DNA of 64,000 bases, taken from contig NZ_JAUFPK010000001.1 of NCBI RefSeq assembly GCF_030409225.1, forward strand, positions 740,191 to 804,190, written 5' to 3'. How positions within the stretch are numbered: position 1 is the first letter of the stretch; each line of letters begins with the position of its first letter. The translations under genes were made by a program, and so were the position numbers. Shown here one piece after another: positions 1-12,371 of the stretch. Under the pieces are notes generated by a model. The model did not search any database. It saw only the letters and a program-made list of their open reading frames with translations, and had not been told where the DNA came from. Source of the stretch: Aquisalimonas lutea (lineage in GTDB: Bacteria; Pseudomonadota; Gammaproteobacteria; Nitrococcales; Aquisalimonadaceae).

Positions 1-1
1 C

Positions 2-544
2 CGGGAGCTGCTGCACGTCATCAAGCGGGTGGGGGCGTCCACCAACGAGCTCTACGGCATCCAGAACCTGATGGAGTCACTGGCGGACTTTCGCTCCATC
101 ACGCCGGAGCTGGAGCGGATCACCGCGCCGACGCTGATTCTCAACGCCGAGTTCGACTGCCTCACGCCGCGTCACCTGCACGACATCATGCGCCGCCACA
201 TCGCGCCCTCCCGTCTGGTGCTGGTGCCGCGGGTCTGCCATGCCTTCACCCTGGAGATCCCGACGCTCACCAGCCGCCTGCTGGCGGAGTTCGTCCAGCA
301 GGTGGAGGCGGGGCAGTGGCAGGGCGACCAGAGCGTGTGGATCGCCGCCGAGGACCCGAACGCCGAGCCGCTGCTCACCTACTGCGACCAGGACCACCTG
401 CGCGCCATCCCCATGCCCCGCAGCGGGTCTTCCGACACCAAGCGCCAGGCCGGCACCCGCAAGCAGTCTGCCCCGGATGCGAGCAAGAAGAAGGCGGCGG
501 GCGCGAAGAAGCGGTCGACAGCCGATACACCGTCCAAGCGGTAG
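2..544 (+). CDS. Alpha/beta-hydrolase-fold protein, C-terminal part (gene begins outside window)
   Basis: The frame is open from base 2, so the start lies upstream and only about 180 C-terminal residues are visible. A strand ending in LILNAEFDCLTP, with an Asp in the position of the catalytic acid, is followed about 35 residues later by VPRVCHAFTLE, whose His fits the catalytic histidine of the alpha/beta-hydrolase fold. The nucleophile elbow would lie off the left edge. The last 45 residues are a Lys/Ala/Ser-rich low-complexity tail, unusual for a plain esterase. The gene converges on a FabH-like thiolase gene across a 514-base gap full of palindromic repeats. Substrate is unknown; a lipid or polyester role is possible but only inferred. 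Confidence 0.75.
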   Translation, partial: RELLHVIKRVGASTNELYGIQNLMESLADFRSITPELERITAPTLILNAEFDCLTPRHLHDIMRRHIAPSRLVLVPRVCHAFTLEIPTLTSRLLAEFVQQVEAGQWQGDQSVWIAAEDPNAEPLLTYCDQDHLRAIPMPRSGSSDTKRQAGTRKQSAPDASKKKAAGAKKRSTADTPSKR

Positions 545-616
545 AACGACAGCTTCTGTCGACGAACTCGGTTCCGAGGTCGCGGTCAAGCGGTGAGCGC
601 CGGGGCTTGCGGTCGG

Positions 617-847
617 GTCGGTGGTTGGCGGGGGTGCGTTGGGGTGGGCTCCGGAGCTCCGCTTACGGCCCCTGCTTCGAGTGAAGCAGGGGCCTATCCT
701 CCGCTCCGGGCTGGCCGGCTGACAGCACATCCCTGTGCTGACAGCCGGTGGCCGCATCCCTGCGGCCACCCCTGACGGGGCCGGGCGCCCTGCGCTCCGG
801 CGCTGCGCAAAGTCGCCCACCCCAACGCACCCCCGCCAACCACCGAC
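617..847 (-). repeat. RptA copy 1: large structured palindromic element
   Basis: Perfect 33-base inverted arms (617-649 and 815-847) enclose a core with three further hairpins: 667-694, 717-746 and 747-770. Read on the minus strand, the two adjacent hairpins each have the loop AGGGAU. The core matches copy 2 (2189-2416) in the opposite orientation, but the outer arms differ in sequence while staying self-complementary. No protein-coding potential is credible here. The bases between 545 and 616 show nothing recognisable. Confidence 0.9.
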
Positions 848-893
848 AGGCACCACCGGCCGTGGTGCGCCACCCGATATCGGCCTCAGGCAC

Positions 894-1004
894 GCACCGG
901 GGCGGGGAGTCCGGTCACGGACCGTCTGCGGCCAGGACGGCCGCAGTCGAGCCTACAGGGACGTATGTACGGCGTGTCCGTGACCGGACTCCCCGCCCCG
1001 GTGC
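894..1004 (+). repeat. RptB copy 1: structured palindromic element with GGA-loop hairpins
   Basis: Perfect 29-base inverted arms (894-922 and 976-1004) flank a 53-base core. The core holds a hairpin at 926-946 (8-bp stem, loop AGGAC) and the conserved block GCCTACAGGGACGTA (951-965), which can fold as UAC-AGGGAC-GUA. The block and following ACGGCGTGTCC are shared with copy 2 near 4.4 kb, whereas the arms are not. It lies between the convergent hydrolase and FabH-like genes. Confidence 0.88.
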
Positions 1005-1058
1005 CCCGGATCAGCGAAGGTCGGCTCGTGACACGGGATGGCGTGTGTCATGGCCGAC

Positions 1059-2054
<996 letters not shown>

Positions 2055-2188
2055 GGATTCGGGGCCTCCCGGTCAGAAACATGACCCGGTTGTCAGCTGA
2101 AACGGGCAGGTTAACCGAATCGCCGGCGCAAGGAAATGGCCGGTGGTGCGGAGCGGGTAGGGATGCCACGAGGCTGCTATGCCGCCTC

Positions 2189-2416
2189 GCCCGTGCTGGG
2201 GGTCGGAATGCGGTTGGGGCGACTTTGCGCAGCGCCGGAGCGCAGGCCGTCCGGCCCCGAAGGGGTGGCGGCAGGGATGCCGCCACCGGCTGTCAGCACA
2301 GGGATGTGCTGTCAGCCGGCCAGGCCGGAGCGGAGGATAGGCGCCTGCTTCACCGGAAGCAGGCGCCGTAAGCGGAGCTGCGGAGCCCCAACCGCATTCC
2401 GACCCCCAGCACGGGC
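2189..2416 (+). repeat. RptA copy 2: large structured palindromic element
   Basis: Perfect 32-base inverted arms (2189-2220 and 2385-2416) enclose the core seen in copy 1. Hairpins are at 2264-2287 (9-bp stem, loop AGGGAT), 2288-2317 (12-bp stem with GCACAGGGATGTGC at the tip) and 2340-2367 (12-bp stem). Compared with copy 1, base pairs in the first and third stems are swapped on both sides (C-G to G-C), so pairing is preserved. The surrounding 447-base gap (2055-2501) has no other recognisable feature. Confidence 0.9.
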
Positions 2417-2501
2417 CCGCGTGACGGCGCATCTGGGCTCGCGCTCTCCGGCACATCCCCAACCAAAGCCGAATCTCGGCACTGACTTGACGAAGCGGCC
2501 C

Positions 2502-4283
2502 CTACTTCTTCTTCGGCACGTACAGGTCCGTGATGGTCCCTTCCGCCATCTCCGCGGCGAACGCCACCGTCTCGCTGAGCGTGGGATGGGGGTGGACCGT
2601 GAGGCCGATGTCGGTGGCATCACTGCCCATCTCGATGGCATGGGCCACCTCGGCGATGAGATCCCCGGCGGAGACGCCGACGATGGCGCCCCCGACCACC
2701 TGCCCGGTGTCGGCATCGAACAGCAGCTTGGTCATGCCCTCCTCGCGGCCCATGGCCAGGGCCCGGCCGCTGGCGGCCCAGGGGAAGGTGCCCTTGTCGA
2801 CCTTGATGCCCCGCTCCTTCGCCTCCGCCTCGGTGAGCCCGACCCAGGCCACCTCCGGGTCCGTGTAGGCCACGTTCGGGATGACCCGGGCATCGAACGC
2901 GCTCTTGTGGCCGGCGATCACCTCGGCGGCCACCTTGGCCTCGTGGGTGGCCTTGTGGGCGAGCATGGGCTGGCCGATGACATCGCCGATGGCGAAGATG
3001 TGCGGCACGTTCGTGCGCAGGTGCTCGTCCGCCGGGATGAAGCCGCCGTCGACGGTCACACCCGCCGCCTCGGCGTTGACGAGATCGCCGTTGGGACGCC
3101 GCCCCACCGAGATCAGTACGCGGTCGAAGGTGTCCGTCTCCGGGGCATCCTTGCCCTCGAAGGAGACCTTGATGCCCTTCTTGAGCGCCTCCATGCCGGT
3201 CACCTTGGTGCCCGTGAAGATATTCTCGTAGCGGCTGCGCACGCGCTTCTCGAAGGGGCGCACCACGTCCTTGTCCGGCCCGGCCATGATGCGGTCCAGG
3301 AGTTCCACCACGGTGACCTTCGAGCCCAGGGCCTCGTAGACCGTGGCCATCTCCAGGCCGATGATGCCGCCGCCGACGACCAGCAGCCGTTTCGGGATCT
3401 CCTCCAGCTTGAGGGCGTCGGTGGAGTCCATCACCCGCGGGTCGTCCAGGTCCATGCCCGGCGGGGCCACCGGCCGCGAGCCGGCAGCGACGATGGCGTG
3501 GCGGAAGGTGATGGTGCGGCTGCCGTCCTTGCCCTCGACCTCCAGCTGGTGCGCCCCGCTGAAGCGGGCCGTGCCTGTGACCGTCTCCACCTGGCGCTGC
3601 TTGGCCATGGAGGCCAGGCCGCCGGTGAGCTTGCCCACCACCTGGTTCTTCCAGTCGCGCAGCTTGTCCAGCTCCAGCTTCGGCTTGCCGAAGACCACGC
3701 CGTGGTCCTTGAACTGCTCGGCGGTGTCGAGCACGTGGCCGACGTGCAGCAGGGCCTTGGAGGGGATGCAGCCCACGTTCAGGCACACGCCCCCCAGGGT
3801 GTCGTAGCGCTCCACCAGGATGGTCTTCAGGCCCAGGTCGGCGGCCCGGAAGGCCGCGGTGTAGCCCCCGGGGCCGGCGCCGATGACCACCACGTCGCAG
3901 TCGGCGTCCGCGGGCATGTCCGCGGACGCGGCCGGCGCCTCCTTCGGCGCCTCGGGCGCTTTCTCCGCCTTCCCGGCCGCCGGGGCCGTCTCGCTCGTGT
4001 CCTCTTCCTTCGGCGTTTCCGGCGCCGATGCCGCGGCGCCGCCTTCGGCGGGCTCCACCTCGGCGATGGCGTCGCCCTTCTTCACCTGATCGCCGACCTT
4101 GATCTTCAGCGACGTCACCGTGCCGCCGGTGGTGGCCGGGACCTCCATGGTGGCTTTGTCGGACTCCAGGGTGATCAGCGACTGCTCGGGCTCGATGGTA
4201 TCGCCCTCGCTCACCAGCACTTCAATGACATCCACGGCGTCGAAATCGCCGATGTCGGGAACCGTAATCGTTGTCGTCGCCAT
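2502..4283 (-). CDS. lpdA: Dihydrolipoyl dehydrogenase (E3 of pyruvate dehydrogenase) with N-terminal lipoyl domain
   Basis: Reoxidises dihydrolipoyl groups with NAD+ in the pyruvate dehydrogenase complex. The 593-residue protein starts with a lipoyl domain (lipoyl-Lys43 in ESDKATMEV), then a Pro/Ala/Glu-rich linker (about 80-127), FAD-binding GAGPGG (135-140), redox-active Cys167/Cys172 in [13 protein letters not shown] and the C-terminal HPHPTLSE motif with the catalytic His. The ATG at 4283 begins the lipoyl domain directly and follows an AAGGAT sequence; an upstream in-frame start would add 28 unstructured residues. It is the last gene of the set aceE-aceF-lpd on the minus strand. A second, conventional lpd lies with sucAB at 42.1 kb, so each complex has its own E3. 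Confidence 0.95.
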   Translation of the reverse strand: MATTTITVPDIGDFDAVDVIEVLVSEGDTIEPEQSLITLESDKATMEVPATTGGTVTSLKIKVGDQVKKGDAIAEVEPAEGGAAASAPETPKEEDTSETAPAAGKAEKAPEAPKEAPAASADMPADADCDVVVIGAGPGGYTAAFRAADLGLKTILVERYDTLGGVCLNVGCIPSKALLHVGHVLDTAEQFKDHGVVFGKPKLELDKLRDWKNQVVGKLTGGLASMAKQRQVETVTGTARFSGAHQLEVEGKDGSRTITFRHAIVAAGSRPVAPPGMDLDDPRVMDSTDALKLEEIPKRLLVVGGGIIGLEMATVYEALGSKVTVVELLDRIMAGPDKDVVRPFEKRVRSRYENIFTGTKVTGMEALKKGIKVSFEGKDAPETDTFDRVLISVGRRPNGDLVNAEAAGVTVDGGFIPADEHLRTNVPHIFAIGDVIGQPMLAHKATHEAKVAAEVIAGHKSAFDARVIPNVAYTDPEVAWVGLTEAEAKERGIKVDKGTFPWAASGRALAMGREEGMTKLLFDADTGQVVGGAIVGVSAGDLIAEVAHAIEMGSDATDIGLTVHPHPTLSETVAFAAEMAEGTITDLYVPKKK

Positions 4284-4376
4284 GGTCGGATCCTTCTGTT
4301 GTTCGGTGGCGCGCCCCGGATCCGAGGAGCCGGGGACGGTGCATTGTCTGACGGCAGAAGCCGGCACAGGCAGGGG

Positions 4377-4472
4377 CGGGGTGATCGGGTGGCGGATTGT
4401 CGGCGATCCTGGATGATCGCAGACAAGCCTACAGGGATGTACTCACGGCGTGTCCGCCACCCGATCACCCCG
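4377..4472 (+). repeat. RptB copy 2: structured palindromic element with GGA-loop hairpins
   Basis: Arms 4377-4396 and 4453-4472 are a perfect 20-base inverted repeat with imperfect extension outward, different in sequence from the arms of copy 1. The core has a hairpin at 4403-4420 (stem GCGATC/GATCGC, loop CTGGAT) and the conserved GCCTACAGGGATGTACT (4427-4443), where TACA-GGGA-TGTA is self-complementary. It sits between aceF and lpd, antisense to their direction of transcription. Confidence 0.88.
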
Positions 4473-4516
4473 TCCCCGCCCCCGGGTCGGGGCACCACAG
4501 ACCCGGCCCATCGCCA

Positions 4517-6241
4517 TCAAAGCAGCAGCTTCCGCATGTCCGCCAGCAGCCCGGCCAGGTGCGCGGTGAACCGCGCCGCCGCGGCGCCGTCGATGACCCG
4601 GTGGTCATAGGACAGCGACAGCGGCAGCATCAGCCGCGGCTCGAACTCCTCGCCGTTCCACTTGGGCTTCATCTCCGACTTCGACACCCCGAGAATCGCC
4701 ACCTCGGGCGCGTTGATGATGGGCGTGAACGCCGTGCCGCCGATGCCGCCGAGGCTGGAGATGCTGAACGTCCCGCCCTGCATGTCCGCCGGCCCCAGCT
4801 TGCCGTCGCGCGCCTTGCCGCTGAGCGTGGCCAGGTCCCGGGCGATGTCGTAGACGCCCTTGCGGTCGGCATCCTTGATCACCGGCACCACCAGGCCCTG
4901 GGGCGTATCCACCGCCACGCCGATGTTGATGTAGTGCTTGACGATGAGGGCGTCGCCCTCGGGCTTCAGGGAGCTGTTGAACTCCCGGTAGGTCGCCAGG
5001 GCGCCGGCCGATGCCTTGACCAGGAAGGCCAGCGGCGTGAGCTTGACGCCTTCCTTCTCGGCGGCGTCCTTCTCCGCCTTGCGGAACGTCTCCAGCTCCG
5101 TGATGTCCGCCTCGTCGAACTGCGTGACGTGCGGCAGATTGAGCCAGCTGCGCTGCAGGTGCGGCCCGGAGAGCTTCTTGATCCGCGACAGCGGGACTTC
5201 CTCGACCTCGCCGAACTTGCTGAAGTCCACCGGCGGAATGGGCGGGATCCCTGTCCCTCCCGTTCCCCCCGGTGCCGGGGCAGCCGCGGCCGCCCCGCCG
5301 GCGTCCTGCACCTGCCGGACCAGGCCCTTGACGTAGTTCTGGACGTCCTCCTTGAGGATGCGGCCCTTGCGGCCCGAGCCCTTGCCCGACAGATTGCCGA
5401 GATCCACGCCCAGCTCCCGGGCGAAGCGCCGTACCGCCGGCGAGGCATGGGCCCGCTTGTGCCCCTCGCTGTCGATGCGCTGGGTCTCCACCGGGGCGGC
5501 GTCCGCCTCCACCTGGTGGACGGGATGCTCCACCGGCGCCGGCTCGCGGGGCGCTGCACCGGCCGGCGCTTCCGGCTCCTTGTCTGCGGCCCCGGAAGCG
5601 GCCGGCTCCGGCGCCGTAGAGGCGCCCTTGCCGGCAGCCGGTGCCGTACCACCGCCGGCACCCCGGAGCTCCAGGATGGCATCGCCCTTGCCGACCTTGT
5701 CGCCCACCTTGACGTGGACCGGGCCCACGGTGCCCGCGGCCGGGGCGGGCACCTCCATGGTGGCCTTGTCGGATTCCAGGGTGATCAGCGACTGCTCCGG
5801 CTCCACGGAGTCGCCCTCGCCGACCAGCACCTCGATGACGTCCACCTTGTCGAAATCGCCGATATCCGGGACGGTGACCGTCTGGCTGCCGCCGTCTTCC
5901 GGCGGTGGAGCGCTCGCCTCCGCCTCGTCCGGAGAGGCGTCCGCGGCGCCGCTGTCGGCCTCGCCGGCCGCGGGTGCGGCCGGCTCGCCGCCGGTGTCGC
6001 CTTCCGCCGGCTCCAGCTCCAGGATGGCGTCGCCCTCCTTGACCTGGTCGCCCACCTTGATCTTCACGCCCTTGACGGTGCCGGCCTCCGGCGCGGGCAC
6101 CTCCATGGTCGCCTTGTCCGACTCCAGGGTGATGAGGGATTGCTCGGCCTCGACGGCGTCGCCGTCGGAGACCAGGACTTCGATGACATCGACGGCGTCG
6201 AAATCACCGATGTCGGGAACCGTAATCGTCTTCGTGGCCAT
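4517..6241 (-). CDS. aceF: Pyruvate dehydrogenase E2, dihydrolipoamide acetyltransferase
   Basis: Transfers acetyl groups from lipoyl arms to CoA and forms the core of the cytoplasmic pyruvate dehydrogenase complex. The 574 residues carry two lipoyl domains (Lys43 and Lys159, both in ESDKATMEV). A long Ala/Pro linker follows, then a peripheral-subunit-binding domain at about 265-303 (ASPAVRRFARELGVDL to KEDVQNYV) and the catalytic domain ending with DHRVIDG, where His547 is the catalytic residue. E. coli AceF has three lipoyl domains; this has two, and a third near-identical one is fused to the E3 downstream. It starts 65 bases after aceE. RptB copy 2 separates it from lpd. Confidence 0.96.
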   Translation of the reverse strand: MATKTITVPDIGDFDAVDVIEVLVSDGDAVEAEQSLITLESDKATMEVPAPEAGTVKGVKIKVGDQVKEGDAILELEPAEGDTGGEPAAPAAGEADSGAADASPDEAEASAPPPEDGGSQTVTVPDIGDFDKVDVIEVLVGEGDSVEPEQSLITLESDKATMEVPAPAAGTVGPVHVKVGDKVGKGDAILELRGAGGGTAPAAGKGASTAPEPAASGAADKEPEAPAGAAPREPAPVEHPVHQVEADAAPVETQRIDSEGHKRAHASPAVRRFARELGVDLGNLSGKGSGRKGRILKEDVQNYVKGLVRQVQDAGGAAAAAPAPGGTGGTGIPPIPPVDFSKFGEVEEVPLSRIKKLSGPHLQRSWLNLPHVTQFDEADITELETFRKAEKDAAEKEGVKLTPLAFLVKASAGALATYREFNSSLKPEGDALIVKHYINIGVAVDTPQGLVVPVIKDADRKGVYDIARDLATLSGKARDGKLGPADMQGGTFSISSLGGIGGTAFTPIINAPEVAILGVSKSEMKPKWNGEEFEPRLMLPLSLSYDHRVIDGAAAARFTAHLAGLLADMRKLLL

Positions 6242-6305
6242 GAGCGGGTCCTTCTCAGACGTCTCGGCCCGGGGCGCGGCAGGCCCCGGGCGCAGGGATG
6301 CCGGT

Positions 6306-8963
<2,658 letters not shown>

Positions 8964-9006
8964 GGAACCGCCTCATGGTGGGGCCCGGTGCTTCCGGTGG
9001 CGCCGG

Positions 9007-9110
9007 CGTCGCTGTGGTGCAGCGACGGGACACGACCCGCCGCCTCGTGAGCGGGGGTACCGGAAGATCAGGCGTGGTTATGTGTGTGCTTCTCCTCGTT
9101 GTCGTGTCCC
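9007..9110 (-). promoter_or_regulatory. Possible structured leader of aceE
   Basis: In the 206-base gap upstream of aceE, CGTCGCT (9007-9013) pairs with AGCGACG (9021-9027), and GGGACACGAC (9027-9036) pairs with GTCGTGTCCC (9101-9110). On the minus strand both would lie in the 5' untranslated region. Whether this is regulatory is unproven. Confidence 0.35.
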
Positions 9111-9169
9111 ATCATAGAAGGCCCGTCCCCCGCTGGCCACAGGGTATTTTGCCGTGGTCGGACAAGGAT

Positions 9170-9796
9170 TTATTCCCGTGGTGTATGTTGCGATGCGCCA
9201 CGATTCGCCTGGGTGGACATGCCCGCGGTCAACGCGAAGCGCATGCCTTCGTCGATTCCCATGTCCACGGGTTCCAGGTGGCTGCGGGGGAGGATCAGCG
9301 TATAGCCGCCGATCTGATAGCTCATGGGCATGTACACCGCCACCTCGCCGTCGTCGGCCATGTTGTCCGGCAGGCCGGCCCACTCCTCCCGGGTGACGAA
9401 GCCCATCAGGCGGCCGGAAACCTCCCCGAGATGGACCCGTACCAGCACCACCTGGGATGCCTGCTGGCGATTGCTGCGGGAGATGAAGTCCATGAGGTCC
9501 TGGACCGCCGAGTAGACCGTGTTGATCAGCGGGATCCGGTGCACCAGGGCCTCGCCGACGTCGAACAGCCGGCGGATTAGGTAGGCCTGCAGCAGCACGC
9601 CCACCGCGAAGATCAGCCCGATGCCGAGCAGCAGGCCGATGCCCGGGATGTACCAGCTCTCCGGCAGGATGAAGCGGATGATCCCGCCCAGGACGTTCTC
9701 CGCCGTGCGCGCGATCCATACCACCAGGTAGACGGTAACGAACACCGGCAGGATCGCCGCGAGTCCCTTCAGGAAGATACTGCTCAGATGGCGCAT
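9170..9796 (-). CDS. DUF502 family membrane protein
   Basis: A 208-residue inner-membrane protein with two hydrophobic helices near the N-terminus. One is FLKGLAAILPVFVTVYLVVW at about 8-27; the other is the glycine/leucine-rich stretch around 53-78. A soluble C-terminal domain contains PYY-independent family features such as VHLGEVSGRLMGFVT and PMSYQIGGY, which match DUF502. The ATG at 9796 is chosen because GGAGCACGACGC precedes it; the frame is open for 15 more residues upstream without a better start. DUF502 proteins are conserved in proteobacteria, with no established biochemical role. It sits alone between aceE and an unknown gene. Confidence 0.85.
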   Translation of the reverse strand: MRHLSSIFLKGLAAILPVFVTVYLVVWIARTAENVLGGIIRFILPESWYIPGIGLLLGIGLIFAVGVLLQAYLIRRLFDVGEALVHRIPLINTVYSAVQDLMDFISRSNRQQASQVVLVRVHLGEVSGRLMGFVTREEWAGLPDNMADDGEVAVYMPMSYQIGGYTLILPRSHLEPVDMGIDEGMRFALTAGMSTQANRGASQHTPRE

Positions 9797-9847
9797 GCGT
9801 CGTGCTCCTTCCAGTTGATCGGTCAAGCAGAGTGCCGGCAAGGTACG

Positions 9848-9865
9848 CTCCCGCCATGGCGGGAG
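9848..9865. other. 18-base perfect palindrome upstream of the DUF502 gene
   Basis: CTCCCGCCATGGCGGGAG is self-complementary throughout. It lies about 50 bases upstream of the DUF502 start, in the 288-base gap 9797-10084, and could be an operator or a hairpin. Confidence 0.4.
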
Positions 9866-10048
9866 TTCCCGTTGTCCCGGGCAGGCCGGAGCCAGGATAG
9901 CGGAAGTGTGAACCGGGCAGGGTACCGATGGGAAGATTCAGTGCATGGCCTGCCCCCGGCGCTGGTGGATCACGGTGCTCGGCGGCAGTGCCGCCAGGGC
10001 CGTAACTCCCGGTCGGGGGAAGAGCTCGGGTCGGGGCGGAGGATCCTC

Positions 10049-10075
10049 CGGGCCCGCGCCGGCGGCGCGGGCCCG
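10049..10075 (-). terminator. Strong GC hairpin after the hemF-linked unknown gene
   Basis: A 12-bp perfect stem (10049-10060 with 10064-10075) with a three-base loop lies ten bases past the stop of the minus-strand gene ending at 10085. It is followed by a second palindrome, CGGAGGATCCTCCG (10037-10050). There is no T-tract, so intrinsic termination is only probable; it may act as a 3'-end stabiliser. Confidence 0.5.
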
Positions 10076-10084
10076 GGGACGGGC

Positions 10085-10819
10085 TCAGGACGACGAGTCG
10101 CGCGCCCGCTGGGGCCGCGTATTGGCGACGATGCGGCCCTGGTCGTTGAGCCACAGCTCGGCGGCCGCCTGCCGGTGGCCACCGCGGTACGCCATGAGCA
10201 GGCGCTGGTCGCGCGGGTCCACGGCCTCGGCGCCGGTGACCGTGTAGCGCTCGCCGCGGTAGGCGATGCGCCCGGGGAAGACACGGATGTAGCGCGGCGG
10301 CTCGTCCGGGTCCGGGCTCCAGCGCGGCACGGAGGCCGTGCCCAGTACCGGCGGATGCAAGCAGAACGATGCGTCGCCGGTGCGCGGGTCCGCTGCCGGA
10401 CGCAGCGTCTCGTCGGGGGTACCGGTGGTCCAGCCGGCGTCGGCGGCGTGCTGGCGCAGATGCTCCACCAGCGCCGTTTCCTGGGCGGTGTAGTCGGCGG
10501 CCGTCTCCAGCGGGAAGGGGTGGTGCCAGACCGCGTCCGGCGTGCACCGCAGGGCCCGCAGCCGGATGCTGCGCCAGGCGGCGGCCGGCAGGGTTCCCGC
10601 TGCGTCGCCGAAGGCAACCACCTCGGCGTCGCCGTCGGGGTCGCGGATCAGGCCGGCGAACGGCAGGCCCTGGCACCAGCCGGCGCAATAGAGGGAGAGA
10701 ACACGCCGGTGCCGGGCGCCAATGCGGTCCCGGGCCGACTCCGGCTGGCCCATCAGGTGCCGGATCACCACGCGGAGATCGGCATTGTACAGTGTCGTCA
10801 CTTGCGCTTCGCCCGCCAT
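10085..10819 (-). CDS. Protein of unknown function
   Basis: About 244 residues, soluble, no signal peptide or membrane segment, not recognised as any family. Visible features are two Cys-containing stretches (LYCAGWCQG near 45 and RALRCTPD near 90), a Tyr/Arg-rich C-terminal part with IRVFPGRIAYRGERY, and a charged, disordered tail. It follows hemF by 69 bases on the same strand and is probably cotranscribed with tsaC-hemF. The ATG at 10819 is preferred over an in-frame start 21 residues upstream because a GAGG sequence precedes it at usable spacing. Steady GC-rich third positions support coding. Confidence 0.7.
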   Translation of the reverse strand: MAGEAQVTTLYNADLRVVIRHLMGQPESARDRIGARHRRVLSLYCAGWCQGLPFAGLIRDPDGDAEVVAFGDAAGTLPAAAWRSIRLRALRCTPDAVWHHPFPLETAADYTAQETALVEHLRQHAADAGWTTGTPDETLRPAADPRTGDASFCLHPPVLGTASVPRWSPDPDEPPRYIRVFPGRIAYRGERYTVTGAEAVDPRDQRLLMAYRGGHRQAAAELWLNDQGRIVANTRPQRARDSSS

Positions 10820-10888
10820 GACCGCTGCCCTCGCGAACCATTCTGCCTGGAGGGCAGTGTGCGCCGGGCGCGCGCGGGTCACTTGTCT

Positions 10889-11818
<930 letters not shown>

Positions 11819-12367
11819 TCAGTGGCGCAGTACGGCGCCGGTGACGCCGTCCCGGATCTCCGTGGGGCGCTCGCGCCCGCCGGTGGCACCGGGGACCACG
11901 GTGTCCAGGGCGCTGCCCAGGCGCCACCGGGCCTCCCGGGCGGTGCGCGCCGGCGGCGCGCCGCTGCGGTTGGCACTGGTGGAGATCAGGGCGTCGCCGA
12001 AATCGTTGCTCAGCTGCGCCGCCACGGGATGGGCCGTGACCCGCACGGCCAGCGTGCGGCGGCCGCCGCGCAGCCACACCGGTACATCCGCCCGGCAGGG
12101 GAGAGTCCAGGTCACCGGACCGGGCCAGGTGGCCTGGGCGCGGTCGAGCTGCTCGTCCGTGGCGGCCAGGTAGGGGAGCAGCGCATCGATGGTGCCGGCC
12201 AGGAGGATGACTCCCTTGCCCGGCGAGCGGCCCTTCAGCCGGAGCAGGCGCGTGACCGCCGCCCGGTCCAGCGGGTCGCAGCCGAGCCCGAAGACCGCCT
12301 CCGTGGGGTAGGCGATCAGGCCACCCCGCCGCAGGACCCGTTGTGCCTCCAGCAGCCGTGGATTCAC
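11819..12367 (-). CDS. tsaC: L-threonylcarbamoyladenylate synthase
   Basis: Makes threonylcarbamoyl-AMP from Thr, bicarbonate and ATP for the t6A37 modification of ANN-decoding tRNAs. The 182-residue short form matches TsaC (YrdC) rather than the longer Sua5. Family motifs are visible: GGLIAYPTEAVFGLGCDP, the KGR segment RLLRLKGRSPGKGVILL, and STSANRSG near the nucleotide site. It starts four bases after the topA stop, so translation is probably coupled, and is followed by hemF. This topA-tsaC-hemF order is common in gammaproteobacteria. Confidence 0.96.
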   Translation of the reverse strand: MNPRLLEAQRVLRRGGLIAYPTEAVFGLGCDPLDRAAVTRLLRLKGRSPGKGVILLAGTIDALLPYLAATDEQLDRAQATWPGPVTWTLPCRADVPVWLRGGRRTLAVRVTAHPVAAQLSNDFGDALISTSANRSGAPPARTAREARWRLGSALDTVVPGATGGRERPTEIRDGVTGAVLRH

Positions 12368-12371
12368 GGTT

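Noticed and set aside
617-1004. CRISPR array or tandem repeats in the palindrome-rich gap
   Set aside because: The repeats are single palindromic elements of two different families with no regular repeat-spacer spacing, and no cas genes are nearby.
2136-4610. Very long plus-strand open frame across the lpd gene
   Set aside because: It is antisense to a clear dihydrolipoyl dehydrogenase and has the His/Arg/Gly/Ala-rich composition typical of GC-rich shadow frames. Similar long frames opposite aceF-aceE (4397-9050), topA-hemF, sucA, sucB-lpd and the mutase genes were rejected for the same reason.
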